Assembly: GCA_024508855.1 (NCBI GenBank) | Contig: JANINJ010000107.1 | Coordinates: 372,001-436,000, forward strand | Origin: Xanthobacteraceae bacterium | GTDB lineage: Bacteria; Pseudomonadota; Alphaproteobacteria; Rhizobiales; Xanthobacteraceae | Reading direction: 5' to 3' | Length of the DNA stretch: 64,000 bases | Shown: piece after piece, positions 1-9,274 of the stretch | Numbering within the stretch: position 1 is the first letter of the stretch | Layout of the letters: each line of letters begins with the position of its first letter | Program-made: the position numbers and the translations under genes | The notes under the pieces: generated by a model | The model's input: only the letters and a program-made list of their open reading frames with translations | Database searches by the model: none | Told to the model about the DNA's origin: nothing

Positions 1-750
1 GAGATGCCGATGCCTTACGGTTGGGGCACCGGCGGCGTTCAGGTGACGGCTGCGATCCTCGGGCCGGATGACGTGCTCAAAGTCATCGATCAGGGGGCGG
101 ATGACACGACGAACGCAGTCTCGATCCGTAAATTCTTCGAGCGCGTCGCGGGTGTCCGGACCACTACCAAAACGTCCGAGGCGACCATTATTCAGACGCG
201 CCATCGCATCCCCGAAACGCCGCTCATGGAAGGACAAGTGTTGGTCTATCAGGTTCCGATTCCGGAGCCGTTGCGCTTTCTCGAACCGCGCGAAACCGAG
301 ACGCGCAAGATGCACGCGCTCGAAGAATACGGCCTGATGCACGTCAAGCTTTATGAGGATATCGCCCGGAATGGCCATATCGCCACGACTTACGCTTATC
401 CAGTGAAAGTCGAAGGCCGTTACGTGATGGACCCGTCGCCGACGCCGAAGTTCGACAATCCGAAGATGCATATGTCGGGAGCGCTTCAATTGTTCGGCGC
501 GGGGCGCGAAAAGCGAATCTACGCCCTGCCTCCTTATACCCGTGTGGTCAGCCTGGACTTTGAGGACCATCCTTTCGAAGTGCAGCAGTTCGGCAAGCCT
601 TGCGCGCTTTGCGGTGCCGCCGGCGTCTATCTCGACGAGGTCGTACTGGATGACCAAGGCAAGCGCATGTTCGTCTGCTCCGACAGCGACCATTGTGAAA
701 CACGCCGCGCCGACGGACATCGGGGTGAGCTCTCGGCGGAGCCTGTGTGA
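1..750 (+). CDS. phnJ: PhnJ, alpha-D-ribose 1-methylphosphonate 5-phosphate C-P lyase (5' end cut by window)
   Basis: This is the radical-SAM C-P lyase core subunit that breaks the carbon-phosphorus bond of ribose 1-methylphosphonate 5-phosphate. The frame is open to the window edge; the first visible residues correspond to roughly residue 40 of full-length PhnJ (about 280 aa), so the start codon lies outside. The MPYGWGTGGVQ motif of the family is present near the visible start. Near the C-terminus the cysteines that bind the 4Fe-4S cluster are seen in CALC followed by CSDSDHC. The stop overlaps the phnK start, so the two are translationally coupled. phnG, phnH and phnI are expected upstream, outside the window. 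Confidence 0.95.
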   Translation, partial: EMPMPYGWGTGGVQVTAAILGPDDVLKVIDQGADDTTNAVSIRKFFERVAGVRTTTKTSEATIIQTRHRIPETPLMEGQVLVYQVPIPEPLRFLEPRETETRKMHALEEYGLMHVKLYEDIARNGHIATTYAYPVKVEGRYVMDPSPTPKFDNPKMHMSGALQLFGAGREKRIYALPPYTRVVSLDFEDHPFEVQQFGKPCALCGAAGVYLDEVVLDDQGKRMFVCSDSDHCETRRADGHRGELSAEPV

Positions 751-1562
751 TGAACGTCGCAACTTCCGTCGTATGTTTCGACGACGCGGACGAGCTTCCG
801 CTGCTCTCGGTCAGGTCGATCACCAAGCGTTATGGCGCGCGCATCGGCTGCGATGACGTCAGCTTCGATGTCTGGCCCGGTGAGGTTCTTGCGATCGTGG
901 GCGAATCCGGCTCCGGGAAGACCACACTGCTCAACTGCATCTCGACGCGGCTTGCGCCGAGCGCGGGTGCCGCCTCCTATCGCATGCGCGATGGGGAGAT
1001 GCGCGAGCTTTATGGCCTAAGTGAAGCTGAGCGCCGCCTGCTGTTGCGCACCGACTGGGGATTCGTACATCAGAATCCGGCCGAAGGCTTGCGCATGACG
1101 GTTTCGGCCGGCGCCAATGTCGGTGAACGTCTGATGGCGATCGGCGAACGGCACTACGGTCATATTCGCGAGACGGCTACCGATTGGCTCGGCCGGGTCG
1201 AGATCGAAGCGGATCGGATCGACGATCAACCGCGCGCCTTCTCCGGCGGCATGCGACAGCGCTTGCAGATCGCGCGCAATCTCGTAACCGCACCGCGCCT
1301 CGTCTTCATGGACGAGCCGACCGGCGGGCTCGATGTGTCGGTGCAGGCGCGCCTGCTCGATCTCCTTCGCGGCCTCGTCAACGATCTTGGCCTCGCGGTG
1401 GTGATCGTGACGCACGATCTCGCGGTGGCGCGGCTGCTGTCGCATCGCATGCTGGTGATGAAGGATGGTCGCGTCATCGAACACGGCCTGACCGATCGCC
1501 TGCTCGACGATCCGCAGATGCCCTACACGCAGCTTCTCGTTTCTTCGATCCTGCAAGCTTGA
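750..1562 (+). CDS. phnK: PhnK, C-P lyase-associated ABC-type ATP-binding protein
   Basis: An ABC-type ATPase of 270 aa that in E. coli docks on the PhnGHIJ core complex and is needed for phosphonate breakdown rather than classical transport. Walker A (GESGSGKTT, about residue 50), the ABC signature (SGGMRQRL) and Walker B (LVFMDEP) are all visible. A GTG at 747 is a possible start, but the ATG at 750 has a GGAG ribosome site 8 nt upstream and overlaps the phnJ stop, so it is preferred. phnL follows after 11 nt. Confidence 0.93.
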   Translation: MNVATSVVCFDDADELPLLSVRSITKRYGARIGCDDVSFDVWPGEVLAIVGESGSGKTTLLNCISTRLAPSAGAASYRMRDGEMRELYGLSEAERRLLLRTDWGFVHQNPAEGLRMTVSAGANVGERLMAIGERHYGHIRETATDWLGRVEIEADRIDDQPRAFSGGMRQRLQIARNLVTAPRLVFMDEPTGGLDVSVQARLLDLLRGLVNDLGLAVVIVTHDLAVARLLSHRMLVMKDGRVIEHGLTDRLLDDPQMPYTQLLVSSILQA

Positions 1563-1573
1563 GGTTGATCGAT

Positions 1574-2278
1574 ATGTCCGTCCTCACAGCTTCAAATCTC
1601 GGTAAGACCTTCACCATGCATCTGCGTGGCGGCATAGCGCTGCCGGTCATCAAGAACGCGTCCTTCACGCTTGCGGCGGGCGAATGTGCGGTGCTGCATG
1701 GGCCTTCGGGAGTCGGCAAGAGCTCCATTCTCAAGATGCTATACGGCAACTACGCCGCGACGTCGGGACAGATCCTGGTGCGGCACGGCGGCCAGACGGT
1801 CGACCTTGCCTCGGCTTCGCCGCGGACCATTCTCGATATCCGGCGCGACACCATTGGTTATGTCAGTCAATTCCTGCGCGTCGTGCCGCGCGTCAGCGCA
1901 CGCGATATCGTTGCCGAACCGCTGGTGGAGCGAGGGATGGACCGGCGACAGGCGTTTGCCCGGGCCGGGGAGTTGCTGAGCAAACTTAATCTGCCCGAGC
2001 GATTGTGGGACTTGCCGCCGGCGACGTTCTCTGGCGGCGAACAACAACGTGTGAATATCGCGCGCGGTTTCATTACTTCGCATCCGATCGTGCTGCTGGA
2101 TGAGCCGACCGCCTCGCTCGATGCCGCCAATCGCGCGGTCGTAACGCAGATGATCCGCGAGAAAAAGCAAGCAGGCGCTGCCCTATTGGGAATTTTCCAT
2201 GATGCGGGGGTCCGCGACGAAATCGCCGATACGGTCATCGACGTTGGCGGTTTCGCCCCCGACAGAAAGGCCGCCTGA
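1574..2278 (+). CDS. phnL: PhnL, C-P lyase-associated ABC-type ATP-binding protein
   Basis: The second non-transport ABC ATPase of the C-P lyase operon, 234 aa, required with PhnGHIM for forming ribose 1-methylphosphonate 5-triphosphate from ATP and phosphonate. Walker A (GPSGVGKSS), signature ([13 protein letters not shown]) and Walker B ([10 protein letters not shown]) are intact. The frame is open far upstream inside phnK, but the ATG at 1574 gives the family N-terminus (a short beta strand followed by GKTF) and the normal length. Only two bases separate it from the next gene. Confidence 0.93.
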   Translation: MSVLTASNLGKTFTMHLRGGIALPVIKNASFTLAAGECAVLHGPSGVGKSSILKMLYGNYAATSGQILVRHGGQTVDLASASPRTILDIRRDTIGYVSQFLRVVPRVSARDIVAEPLVERGMDRRQAFARAGELLSKLNLPERLWDLPPATFSGGEQQRVNIARGFITSHPIVLLDEPTASLDAANRAVVTQMIREKKQAGAALLGIFHDAGVRDEIADTVIDVGGFAPDRKAA

Positions 2279-2280
2279 TC

Positions 2281-2976
2281 ATGGCACGTCTTTCAGAGCA
2301 TCCGCTGATCGACCCGACCGCCTGCGTCGAAAATTGCGCGCTGGGCCGCTATACCGAGGTCGCCGAAGGTTGCCGTCTCGTCGACACCGAACTCGGCGAT
2401 TATTCCTACATCATGCCGAACGGCCAGACCTGGTGTGTGACGATCGGAAAATTCGCGAACATTGCTGCGTCTGTGCGCCTCAATGCTACCAATCATCCGA
2501 TGTCACGTGCGACCCAGCATCACATCACTTATCGCGCCGGCGACTATTTCGATGATGCGGAAAATGAGCCGGACTTCTTTGCCGCACGGCGGTCGCAGCG
2601 TGTCCGCGTTGGACACGACACCTGGATCGGTCACGGCGTTACGGTGCTGCCCGGTGTGACGATCGGCGACGGCGCTGTAGTCGGCTCAGGAGCGGTCGTC
2701 TCCAAGGACGTCGCACCCTATACGATTGTTGGCGGAGTACCTGCCAGGTTCATCCGGGAGCGTTTCCCGTGCACGATAGCCGAGCGACTTCGAGCATTGG
2801 CGTGGTGGGACTGGGATCACACGCAGCTGCGCGAAACTCTCGACGATTTTCGCAATCTCTCGGTTGAGGCGTTCCTCGAACGTTACGCAACGTGTGCGAC
2901 AGCGAAGGTTGTGCATCGTCATGGATCTGACATCGACACTACAACGAGCCGTCATTCGGCAAATGTAACCGGGTAA
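2281..2976 (+). CDS. Hexapeptide-repeat acetyltransferase of the phosphonate operon
   Basis: A left-handed beta-helix acyltransferase (231 aa) of the family found in phn operons (chloramphenicol/xenobiotic acetyltransferase-like). Hexapeptide repeats run between about residues 10 and 160, with a clear tail [17 protein letters not shown] and the loop [11 protein letters not shown] typical of LbH transferases. Its exact substrate is not known to me; a role in acylating or detoxifying aminophosphonates is inferred from context only. It lies between phnL and the phnCDE transporter. The last 30 residues are less conserved in appearance. Confidence 0.85.
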   Translation: MARLSEHPLIDPTACVENCALGRYTEVAEGCRLVDTELGDYSYIMPNGQTWCVTIGKFANIAASVRLNATNHPMSRATQHHITYRAGDYFDDAENEPDFFAARRSQRVRVGHDTWIGHGVTVLPGVTIGDGAVVGSGAVVSKDVAPYTIVGGVPARFIRERFPCTIAERLRALAWWDWDHTQLRETLDDFRNLSVEAFLERYATCATAKVVHRHGSDIDTTTSRHSANVTG

Positions 2977-3075
2977 CGATCTAGCTGCCGGCAGGGCGTA
3001 TCGCATGAGCCCCACACGGCTCGGCTTCTGTCCCTACCGAACAGTTACGTGACGTTCAACGCAGGAGCGATGACC

Positions 3076-3912
3076 ATGAACGCCATTTCCGTTCGCAACC
3101 TCTCCAAGACCTTCGGCAAGAAGCAGGCGCTGGAAAATATCAGCCTCGACATCGCCAAGGGCGAGATGGTCGCCCTGATTGGTGCATCCGGCTCCGGCAA
3201 GAGCACGTTGATGCGTCACATCTGCGGGCTGGAAATTGCGCAGACCGAGCTGGGTCGGATCGATATCCTCGGCCAGCCGATTCAGAGTGGTGGCAGGCTG
3301 GCCCGTGATGCGCGTGGATTGCGTCGCAACATTGGCGTGGTTTTCCAGCAGTTCAATCTGGTTACTCGTCTCTCAGCATTGTCCAACGTGCTGCTGGGAA
3401 ATCTCGGTCGCATTCCAACATGGCGTGGCACGCTCGGCCTGTTCAATGCCGAAGAAAAGCGCCTTGCGCGTGAAGCACTGGCCCGCGTCGGCATTCCCGA
3501 AGTCGTCTGGCAGCGCGCTTCGACACTTTCCGGCGGCCAGCAGCAACGCGCCGCCATCGCCAGAACGCTGGTTCAACGCTCTGAAATCCTGCTCGCAGAC
3601 GAGCCGATAGCCTCGCTCGACCCGCTGTCAGCGCGTCGGGTGATGGAGGTGCTGGCGTCGGTCAATCGCGACGGCATCACCTGCGTGGTGTCTCTGCATC
3701 AAGTTGAATATGCGCGCCGTTATTGCCCGCGCACCATCGCGCTCCGTGACGGACGCATCGTGTTCGACGGCCCTTCCGTCGAACTGACGAACAATATGCT
3801 CGTTGAATTGTACGGCGCCAATTCGGAAGAGCTCATTCTGCCCGACGCGCCCACGCAGCCCGCAAGGCCGAACCGCGCCGCTACGCCTCGCCTGTCTCCC
3901 GCTTTCGTCTGA
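3076..3912 (+). CDS. phnC: PhnC, phosphonate ABC transporter ATP-binding protein
   Basis: ATPase of the phosphonate importer PhnCDE, 278 aa. Walker A (GASGSGKST), the signature [13 protein letters not shown] and Walker B ILLADEP are present, with the phosphonate-type insertion NLGRIPTW before the signature. Upstream GTG (3049) and ATG (3070) codons are in frame, but the GGAG at 3064-3067 is spaced correctly (8 nt) only for the ATG at 3076. The final 30 residues form a Pro/Ala/Arg-rich tail. phnD follows after a short gap. Confidence 0.93.
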   Translation: MNAISVRNLSKTFGKKQALENISLDIAKGEMVALIGASGSGKSTLMRHICGLEIAQTELGRIDILGQPIQSGGRLARDARGLRRNIGVVFQQFNLVTRLSALSNVLLGNLGRIPTWRGTLGLFNAEEKRLAREALARVGIPEVVWQRASTLSGGQQQRAAIARTLVQRSEILLADEPIASLDPLSARRVMEVLASVNRDGITCVVSLHQVEYARRYCPRTIALRDGRIVFDGPSVELTNNMLVELYGANSEELILPDAPTQPARPNRAATPRLSPAFV

Positions 3913-3940
3913 ACACAAACTAAAAACAGGGATATTTGTC

Positions 3941-4930
3941 ATGAACGTCTTCGTAAAAGCCGTGACGTCCGTCGCCATTTTCGCTGCCCTCACCGGTGCA
4001 GCCTGTGCCGAGGAAATCAATTTCGGCATCATCTCCACCGAGTCCCAGCAGAATCTGAAGCCGAAGTGGGAACCCTTCCTGGCTGATTTTGCCAAGATGA
4101 CCGGCCTCGAGGTCAAGCCGTTTTTCGCCTCCGACTATTCGGGCGTAATCGAGGGCATGCGTTTCGGCAAAGTGCAGATCGCCTGGTATGGCAATAAATC
4201 GGCCATGGAAGCCGTCGACCGCGCCGGCGGCGAGATTTTTGCTCAATCGGTCAGTGCCGATGGAAACCCGGGTTACTGGTCCGTGATCCTTGCGCCGAAG
4301 AACAGCAAGCTGACGTCGGTTGACGACCTGTTAAAGTGCGATCGTTCGTTGAACTTCGGCATTGGCGATCCGAATTCCACCTCAGGCTTCCTGGTGCCGA
4401 CGACGTTTATTTTCGCTGCGCACAACGTAGACCCGAAGACCTGCTTCAAGAACCTGACGAACTCCAACCATGAGACCAACGCAATGGCGGTTGCGAACGG
4501 TCAGTTGGACGCTGCCGCAAACAACACCGAAAACCTGGCGATCATGGAGAAGAACAATCCTGCAGCCTTCGCCAAAGTGAAGGTGATCTGGAAATCCCCG
4601 CTGATTCCCTCGGATCCGATCGTCTGGCGCAAGGACCTTCCGGACTCCACCAAACAAAAGATCAAGGACTTCTTTCTGACCTACGGCACCGACAAGTCGA
4701 AGGGCGACGCTGCCAAGGAAAAGAAGGTTCTCGCGGGCCTGGCTTGGGCGCCATTCAAGGCCTCCAGCAACGATCAGTTGCTGCCAATCCGCATCATGGA
4801 ACTGACCAAGAAGATTGCCAAGATCAAGACTGATGGCCAGATCTCGGAGGCCGACAAGAAGGCACGGATCGAGAAGCTGGAAGTCGAGAAGGCAGATATC
4901 GAGAAGAAGATGAAGTCATCGCAGGGCTGA
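3941..4930 (+). CDS. phnD: PhnD, periplasmic phosphonate-binding protein
   Basis: Periplasmic substrate-binding protein of the phosphonate importer, 329 aa. The first 23 residues are a classical signal peptide ending near ACAEE. The family features NFGIISTES, SDYSGVIEGMRFGKVQIAWYG and the ligand-binding region DPNSTSGFLVP are visible. The C-terminal 50 residues are lysine/glutamate-rich and probably form a long helix or coiled coil. An AGGGA ribosome site precedes the ATG. It is followed by a 69-nt gap and phnE. Confidence 0.94.
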   Translation: MNVFVKAVTSVAIFAALTGAACAEEINFGIISTESQQNLKPKWEPFLADFAKMTGLEVKPFFASDYSGVIEGMRFGKVQIAWYGNKSAMEAVDRAGGEIFAQSVSADGNPGYWSVILAPKNSKLTSVDDLLKCDRSLNFGIGDPNSTSGFLVPTTFIFAAHNVDPKTCFKNLTNSNHETNAMAVANGQLDAAANNTENLAIMEKNNPAAFAKVKVIWKSPLIPSDPIVWRKDLPDSTKQKIKDFFLTYGTDKSKGDAAKEKKVLAGLAWAPFKASSNDQLLPIRIMELTKKIAKIKTDGQISEADKKARIEKLEVEKADIEKKMKSSQG

Positions 4931-4999
4931 CAAACTCGCGAGGGTTCTTCCGCTGGCCGTATTTGTGTGAATGCGGTCAGCACACCCTGCTCTTGAGAC

Positions 5000-5824
5000 A
5001 TGACCATGACCGGCGTAGTTCAATTCAGTAGTGCAAGCCAGGCGCGTCCTGAAGTGGAGCGGGATCGCACCCGCAGCTTCTGGACCAGCGTGACATGGAT
5101 TGGACTTGCCGTGCTGCTGGCCTGGAGTTGGAGCCCGGCGGAGATGTACCGCTGGCCTCAGTTATTCAGTGACGCTGGCAATATGGCCACATATGCCGCG
5201 GGCTTCCTAAAGCCGGACTTCAAGGAGTGGCACTATTACCTGCAAGAGATGGCGACGACGATCCAGATAGCGCTCTGGGGCACATTTCTCGCTGCCGTCC
5301 TGGCTGTTCCATTCGGAATCTTGTCGGCGCGCAATGTTGCGCCGTGGTACGTCGTGCAACCGGTGCGACGGTTGATGGATGCCTGCCGCTCGATTCATGA
5401 GCTTGTGTTTGCCGTTCTGTTCGTTGTGGCCGTCGGACTCGGGCCATTCGCCGGCGCCATGGCCCTGTTCGTGCACACTACAGGCATTCTCGCCAAACTG
5501 TTTTCCGAGGCGGTGGAGGCAACGGACTTCCGTCCGGTTGAGGCAATCCGCGCGACCGGCGCATCGCGCGTTCAAGAGGTGGTTTTCGGCATTGTGCCTC
5601 AGGTCATGCCGCTTTGGATGTCGTATGCACTCTATCGCTTTGAATCCAATGTGCGTGCGGCAACTGTGCTCGGCGTCATCGGCGCTGGCGGTATCGGCCA
5701 GGTTCTATTCGAGGCTATTCGTGGCTTCTACTATCCGCAGGCTTCCGCGATGCTCATTATCATGCTGGTGACAGTCTCACTCCTCGATCTGCTGTCGCAG
5801 CAAGTCCGCAAGTTGTTCCTGTAA
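5000..5824 (+). CDS. phnE: PhnE, phosphonate ABC transporter permease
   Basis: Inner-membrane permease of the phosphonate importer, 274 aa, with about six hydrophobic segments and the binding-protein-dependent permease region around residues 90-260. The cytoplasmic loop motif [20 protein letters not shown], which contacts the ATPase, is present. Many alphaproteobacteria carry two phnE copies; only one is seen here, so it would act as a homodimer. The stop TAA shares its last base with the start of the next gene (5824). Confidence 0.93.
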   Translation: MTMTGVVQFSSASQARPEVERDRTRSFWTSVTWIGLAVLLAWSWSPAEMYRWPQLFSDAGNMATYAAGFLKPDFKEWHYYLQEMATTIQIALWGTFLAAVLAVPFGILSARNVAPWYVVQPVRRLMDACRSIHELVFAVLFVVAVGLGPFAGAMALFVHTTGILAKLFSEAVEATDFRPVEAIRATGASRVQEVVFGIVPQVMPLWMSYALYRFESNVRAATVLGVIGAGGIGQVLFEAIRGFYYPQASAMLIIMLVTVSLLDLLSQQVRKLFL

Positions 5825-6540
5825 TGCGATACGCATTGTACTTCACAACCCACCGGGAGCATCCGCTGACGAAAGCGGCCGCCAATTGGCTCGGTCGTGA
5901 CGCGTTCTCGAATACGGACATTCCGATTGCCAATACCGGTGGTCTTGACGCCGCCGATCTGTCGCGATGGACGTCGGAGCCAAGACGCTATGGATTTCAC
6001 GCGACGCTGGTTGCCCCATTCCGGTTGAAGCACGGCCTCAATGAGCAGGATGCCGTTCGTGCAATCGAGACATTCGCGGCGCAGTCCGTTCCGCTGTCCA
6101 TACCACGCCTCAAGGTCGCCCGGTTAGGAAGCTTTCTCGCATTGGTGCCGGCATCATCCATCCCGGAGCTTGCGGCATTTGCCAGTGCCGGCGTCGATCA
6201 TTTCCACGCTTTACGTGCGCCACTGACCGGGCACGAGATCGCGCGCCGGAATCCGGACCGGCTCACCGAACGACAGCGCGTCTATCTCGATCGATACGGA
6301 TATCCGTACGTCAGGGAAGAGTTCCGATTCCACATGACGCTGACGGGTCCGGTCACGGCGGGAGACGCGGCACGTATCGAGCCCGTTCTGCGCCGCCTGC
6401 TTGCACCTGCGCTTGCTGCACCTATCGAAGTCGATGCCGTGGCGCTGTTCGTTGAACCAGAGCCCGGCACCCCCTTTTTCGTTCATAGCACCTACCGCCT
6501 CCGCGCGGACGAAACCAGAAAGGCCGCCTTTCATGCCTAA
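5824..6540 (+). CDS. DUF1045 phosphonate-operon protein, 2H phosphoesterase fold
   Basis: A 238-aa protein of the phn-operon family DUF1045. It belongs to the 2H phosphoesterase superfamily: two H-x-T motifs are visible, HATL in the N-terminal third and HMTL near residue 173, the pair that forms the active site of cyclic phosphodiesterases. Placed between phnE and phnM with overlaps on both sides (1 nt and 8 nt), it is surely part of the operon. No phnP is seen in the window, so hydrolysis of the ribose cyclic phosphate product of C-P lyase is an attractive but unproved role. Confidence 0.85.
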   Translation: MRYALYFTTHREHPLTKAAANWLGRDAFSNTDIPIANTGGLDAADLSRWTSEPRRYGFHATLVAPFRLKHGLNEQDAVRAIETFAAQSVPLSIPRLKVARLGSFLALVPASSIPELAAFASAGVDHFHALRAPLTGHEIARRNPDRLTERQRVYLDRYGYPYVREEFRFHMTLTGPVTAGDAARIEPVLRRLLAPALAAPIEVDAVALFVEPEPGTPFFVHSTYRLRADETRKAAFHA

Positions 6541-7678
6541 CGAAATAACCCTCAGGAATGCGAGGATCGTGCTTGAGGATAAGATCGTCACGGGCTCCAT
6601 TTCGATGCGCGACGGGCTTATCGCAGGCATCGATACCGGGTCATCTGATGTCGGCGACGACATGGAAGGCGACTATCTGATCCCCGGTCTCGTCGAGCTC
6701 CATACCGATCACCTCGAATCTCACTACGCGCCACGTCCCGGTGTACTCTGGGACAGCATCGCCGCTTTGCAGGCCCATGACGCGCAGGTCGCAGGTTCCG
6801 GGATTACGACGGTGTTCGATTGTCTTAGGCTTGGCTCGGACGAATTCGGGGGCTTCAAGAAGGGCGAAATGCGCGTTATCGCCGATGCACTTGAAACTGC
6901 GGCAACTGAAGACAGGCTGCGTGCCAGCCATTTGATTCATCTTCGTTGCGAGGTTTCTGCCAGCGATGTGCTCGAACATTTCGAGGACTTTCGCGCAGAC
7001 CCACAGGTGAAGCTCGCGTCGTTGATGGATCATGCTCCGGGTCAACGGCAGTTCCAGACAATCGAGCAGTACACGCTCTACTATCGCAAAAAGCGAAATC
7101 TCAGTGACGCGGAGTTCGAGCGTTTCATCGCCTACCGATTAGAGGAGTCCAGTCTCTACGCCACACCGCACCGCAAGGCGATCGTGCAAGCTTGCGCCGA
7201 ACGGAGTATCGCGCTCGCCAGCCATGACGATGCTACGATCGAACATGTCGAAGAGTCCAAGGGCTTTGGCGTTCGGTTGGCCGAATTCCCGACCAGCCTG
7301 GAGGCCGCCAAAGCGTCACACGATGCGGGCATGGCAGTCCTGATGGGAGCGCCCAATGTGGTGCGTGGCAAATCCCACTCTGGCAACATTTCTGCCCGGG
7401 CACTTGCCGATGAAGGTGTGCTGGACGTGCTTTCCTCGGACTATGTTCCGCTCAGCCTTATCCATGCTCCCTTTGTTTTGGCTGCCGACGAAAGCAGCAT
7501 CACGCTTCCGCAGGCTATTCAAATGGTCAGCAGCACACCGGCACGCGCCGTTGGCCTTGGTGACCGTGGGCGCATCGCCAAAGGTCTGCGCGCAGACCTA
7601 GTCAGAGTACGCGTGCGAGACGACAGAAGCGTACCTATCGTGAAGTCAGTCTGGCGCGAGGGGCAGCGTGTTGCCTGA
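6533..7678 (+). CDS. phnM: PhnM, alpha-D-ribose 1-methylphosphonate 5-triphosphate diphosphatase
   Basis: Amidohydrolase-fold enzyme (381 aa) that removes pyrophosphate from ribose 1-methylphosphonate 5-triphosphate, producing the C-P lyase substrate. The metal-binding motif HTDHLESH lies near residue 55, with further family signatures LMDHAPGQRQ and ASHDDAT. The frame is open upstream inside the preceding gene; the ATG at 6533 starts the expected beta strand (EITLRNARIVLED) and overlaps the upstream stop by 8 nt. The C-terminus overlaps the phnN start. Confidence 0.94.
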   Translation: MPNEITLRNARIVLEDKIVTGSISMRDGLIAGIDTGSSDVGDDMEGDYLIPGLVELHTDHLESHYAPRPGVLWDSIAALQAHDAQVAGSGITTVFDCLRLGSDEFGGFKKGEMRVIADALETAATEDRLRASHLIHLRCEVSASDVLEHFEDFRADPQVKLASLMDHAPGQRQFQTIEQYTLYYRKKRNLSDAEFERFIAYRLEESSLYATPHRKAIVQACAERSIALASHDDATIEHVEESKGFGVRLAEFPTSLEAAKASHDAGMAVLMGAPNVVRGKSHSGNISARALADEGVLDVLSSDYVPLSLIHAPFVLAADESSITLPQAIQMVSSTPARAVGLGDRGRIAKGLRADLVRVRVRDDRSVPIVKSVWREGQRVA

Positions 7679-8294
7679 TCTTGATCGGAATACGGCTTCG
7701 GTGCACGGCAAGCTGCTGATCGTAGTGGGGCCCAGTGGGGTCGGGAAAGACAGCCTTATTGGCCGAGCAAGGCAGGACCTGTCCGGCCATACCTCGGTCT
7801 TGTTCGTGCGCCGCGTAATTACGCGTGCGACGGCGATGGCCACAGAAGATCACGACTATCTTCCGCCGGATGACTTCGCGATTGCTCGTGCGTCAGGACA
7901 ATTCGCAGTGCACTGGAACGCTCACGGGCTGAGCTATGGTATCCCTGCGACGGTTCACTCTCACTTGCACGGCGGCGGCGTCGCAGTAGTCAACGGATCG
8001 CGCGCGGCGTTGCCCGATTTTCACGCCGCTTTTGCAAGAATCAAGATCGTCCACGTGATCGCCCCGTTCGAGGTTCTTGCCGCACGCCTCGCCGGTCGCG
8101 GACGCGAATCCGAGATCGATATATCGCGTCGCTTGCAGCGCGCAAAGATCGATCTATCTCGTTACGAGGATTGGGTAGAGATCGACAATAGCGGGCCGCT
8201 TGAAACTGCTGCAGCGATTTTCGTGGAAACGATACGGCATACTTTAGGTGAAATACGCAGCGGCCCGGAGAGCATCGAGCACACGAACAGCTAA
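7668..8294 (+). CDS. phnN: PhnN, ribose 1,5-bisphosphate phosphokinase
   Basis: Guanylate-kinase-like enzyme (208 aa) that phosphorylates ribose 1,5-bisphosphate to PRPP, the last step linking C-P lyase to nucleotide metabolism. The P-loop GPSGVGKDS lies at about residues 21-29, and the substrate region HWNAHGLSYGIP is typical. It begins with GTG inside the 3' end of phnM (11-nt overlap). This is the last gene of the operon; the next gene is convergent and no clear rho-independent terminator is seen in the 47-nt gap. Confidence 0.93.
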   Translation: MLPDLDRNTASVHGKLLIVVGPSGVGKDSLIGRARQDLSGHTSVLFVRRVITRATAMATEDHDYLPPDDFAIARASGQFAVHWNAHGLSYGIPATVHSHLHGGGVAVVNGSRAALPDFHAAFARIKIVHVIAPFEVLAARLAGRGRESEIDISRRLQRAKIDLSRYEDWVEIDNSGPLETAAAIFVETIRHTLGEIRSGPESIEHTNS

Positions 8295-8341
8295 ACTTTT
8301 GCGGCCCGAGGGACGTTGAGGTCTCACGGTGCGTTTCGCGG

Positions 8342-9244
8342 TCACATGAATCCCGGGTTGCGCGGTAGATACTGGACCCAGTTACCGAATTCACGCGACG
8401 ACATCAGCAACATCGGAAACTTGATCCGCATTCCATGCTCCATCGCGGTATGGAGAACCGCCACGCTTGTGCCGGGCAGGAACGCCGATATCCGCGACGA
8501 ACCGCTCTCAGCCGCCAGATGCAGCGCTGTCCTGAACGCAGGAGCGATGGCATGGGACTCCATGACCGCAAGCGGTCCGATGTGACCGCCGACATCCACG
8601 TAAGCGTAGCCCACCCAGTCGCTTCGGTCGTAGAGATTGAATCCTCTCGTCCCGCTATCGTTGATCAGATAGCGGTGATGTTTTTCGCGCGATAGGCCGA
8701 GAACCCGCTCGTCCGCTTGCGCGAGGCGACGCAGGGTCGAAGCTTCTTCCTCGAGCGGCGTGAAATCGAGTTGCAGGCCTTGCAAGCTGCCGGCCAATTG
8801 CTCTCTTGATGCACCGACGCTGTAGATCGAAAATCGGGGAAGTAGTCCGTGGCGGATATAGAGCCCTTGCGAGACCGTGTTGAAGCTGAACGTGATGAGC
8901 ACCCTGTTGGATGCGCCCGATTTCCCGGCGTGCTCCAGAGTACGCTTGATCAGCTCGTTACCAATGCTGCGTCCCTGATGATGCGGAGACACGAACAGCT
9001 GAGCCAGAAACCACATGTCGCTACAGACCCAGCTCCAGGCGAAACCGAGGATCCTATCGTCCTCCTCCGCCACCCACAGACCGTCGGGATCGTCCCGCAA
9101 GGAAAACATCTGAAACCTGGGAGGGGAGGAAACGGCCATCGGGCCGAAACCATGTCGTTCCGTGAGATCGTTGATGCTGGACACCACGAGGGCATCGGCA
9201 AATTCCAGGTCCTGTGCGCGCGCTGGCCGGCAAACCACTGACAT
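8342..9244 (-). CDS. GNAT-family N-acetyltransferase with two GNAT-like halves
   Basis: A 300-aa protein whose N-terminal half (about residues 1-145) is a GNAT domain: LFVSPHHQGRSIGNELI is the acetyl-CoA-binding motif A region. The C-terminal half looks like a second, degenerate GNAT domain with GYAYVDVGGHIGPLAV around residue 212. The substrate is unknown. It starts 30 nt after the acyl-CoA-dehydrogenase-like gene on the same strand, so the two are probably one operon. It is convergent with phnN and is not taken as PhnO, which is a much shorter single-domain protein. Confidence 0.8.
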   Translation of the reverse strand: MSVVCRPARAQDLEFADALVVSSINDLTERHGFGPMAVSSPPRFQMFSLRDDPDGLWVAEEDDRILGFAWSWVCSDMWFLAQLFVSPHHQGRSIGNELIKRTLEHAGKSGASNRVLITFSFNTVSQGLYIRHGLLPRFSIYSVGASREQLAGSLQGLQLDFTPLEEEASTLRRLAQADERVLGLSREKHHRYLINDSGTRGFNLYDRSDWVGYAYVDVGGHIGPLAVMESHAIAPAFRTALHLAAESGSSRISAFLPGTSVAVLHTAMEHGMRIKFPMLLMSSREFGNWVQYLPRNPGFM

Positions 9245-9274
9245 CGGACAACTCCGTTGCTGGTCGAGTAAGGT

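Noticed and set aside
8342-9244. Possible PhnO aminophosphonate acetyltransferase because it is next to the phn operon
   Set aside because: It is on the opposite strand, twice the length of PhnO and has two GNAT-like halves; it pairs with the flavin monooxygenase gene instead.
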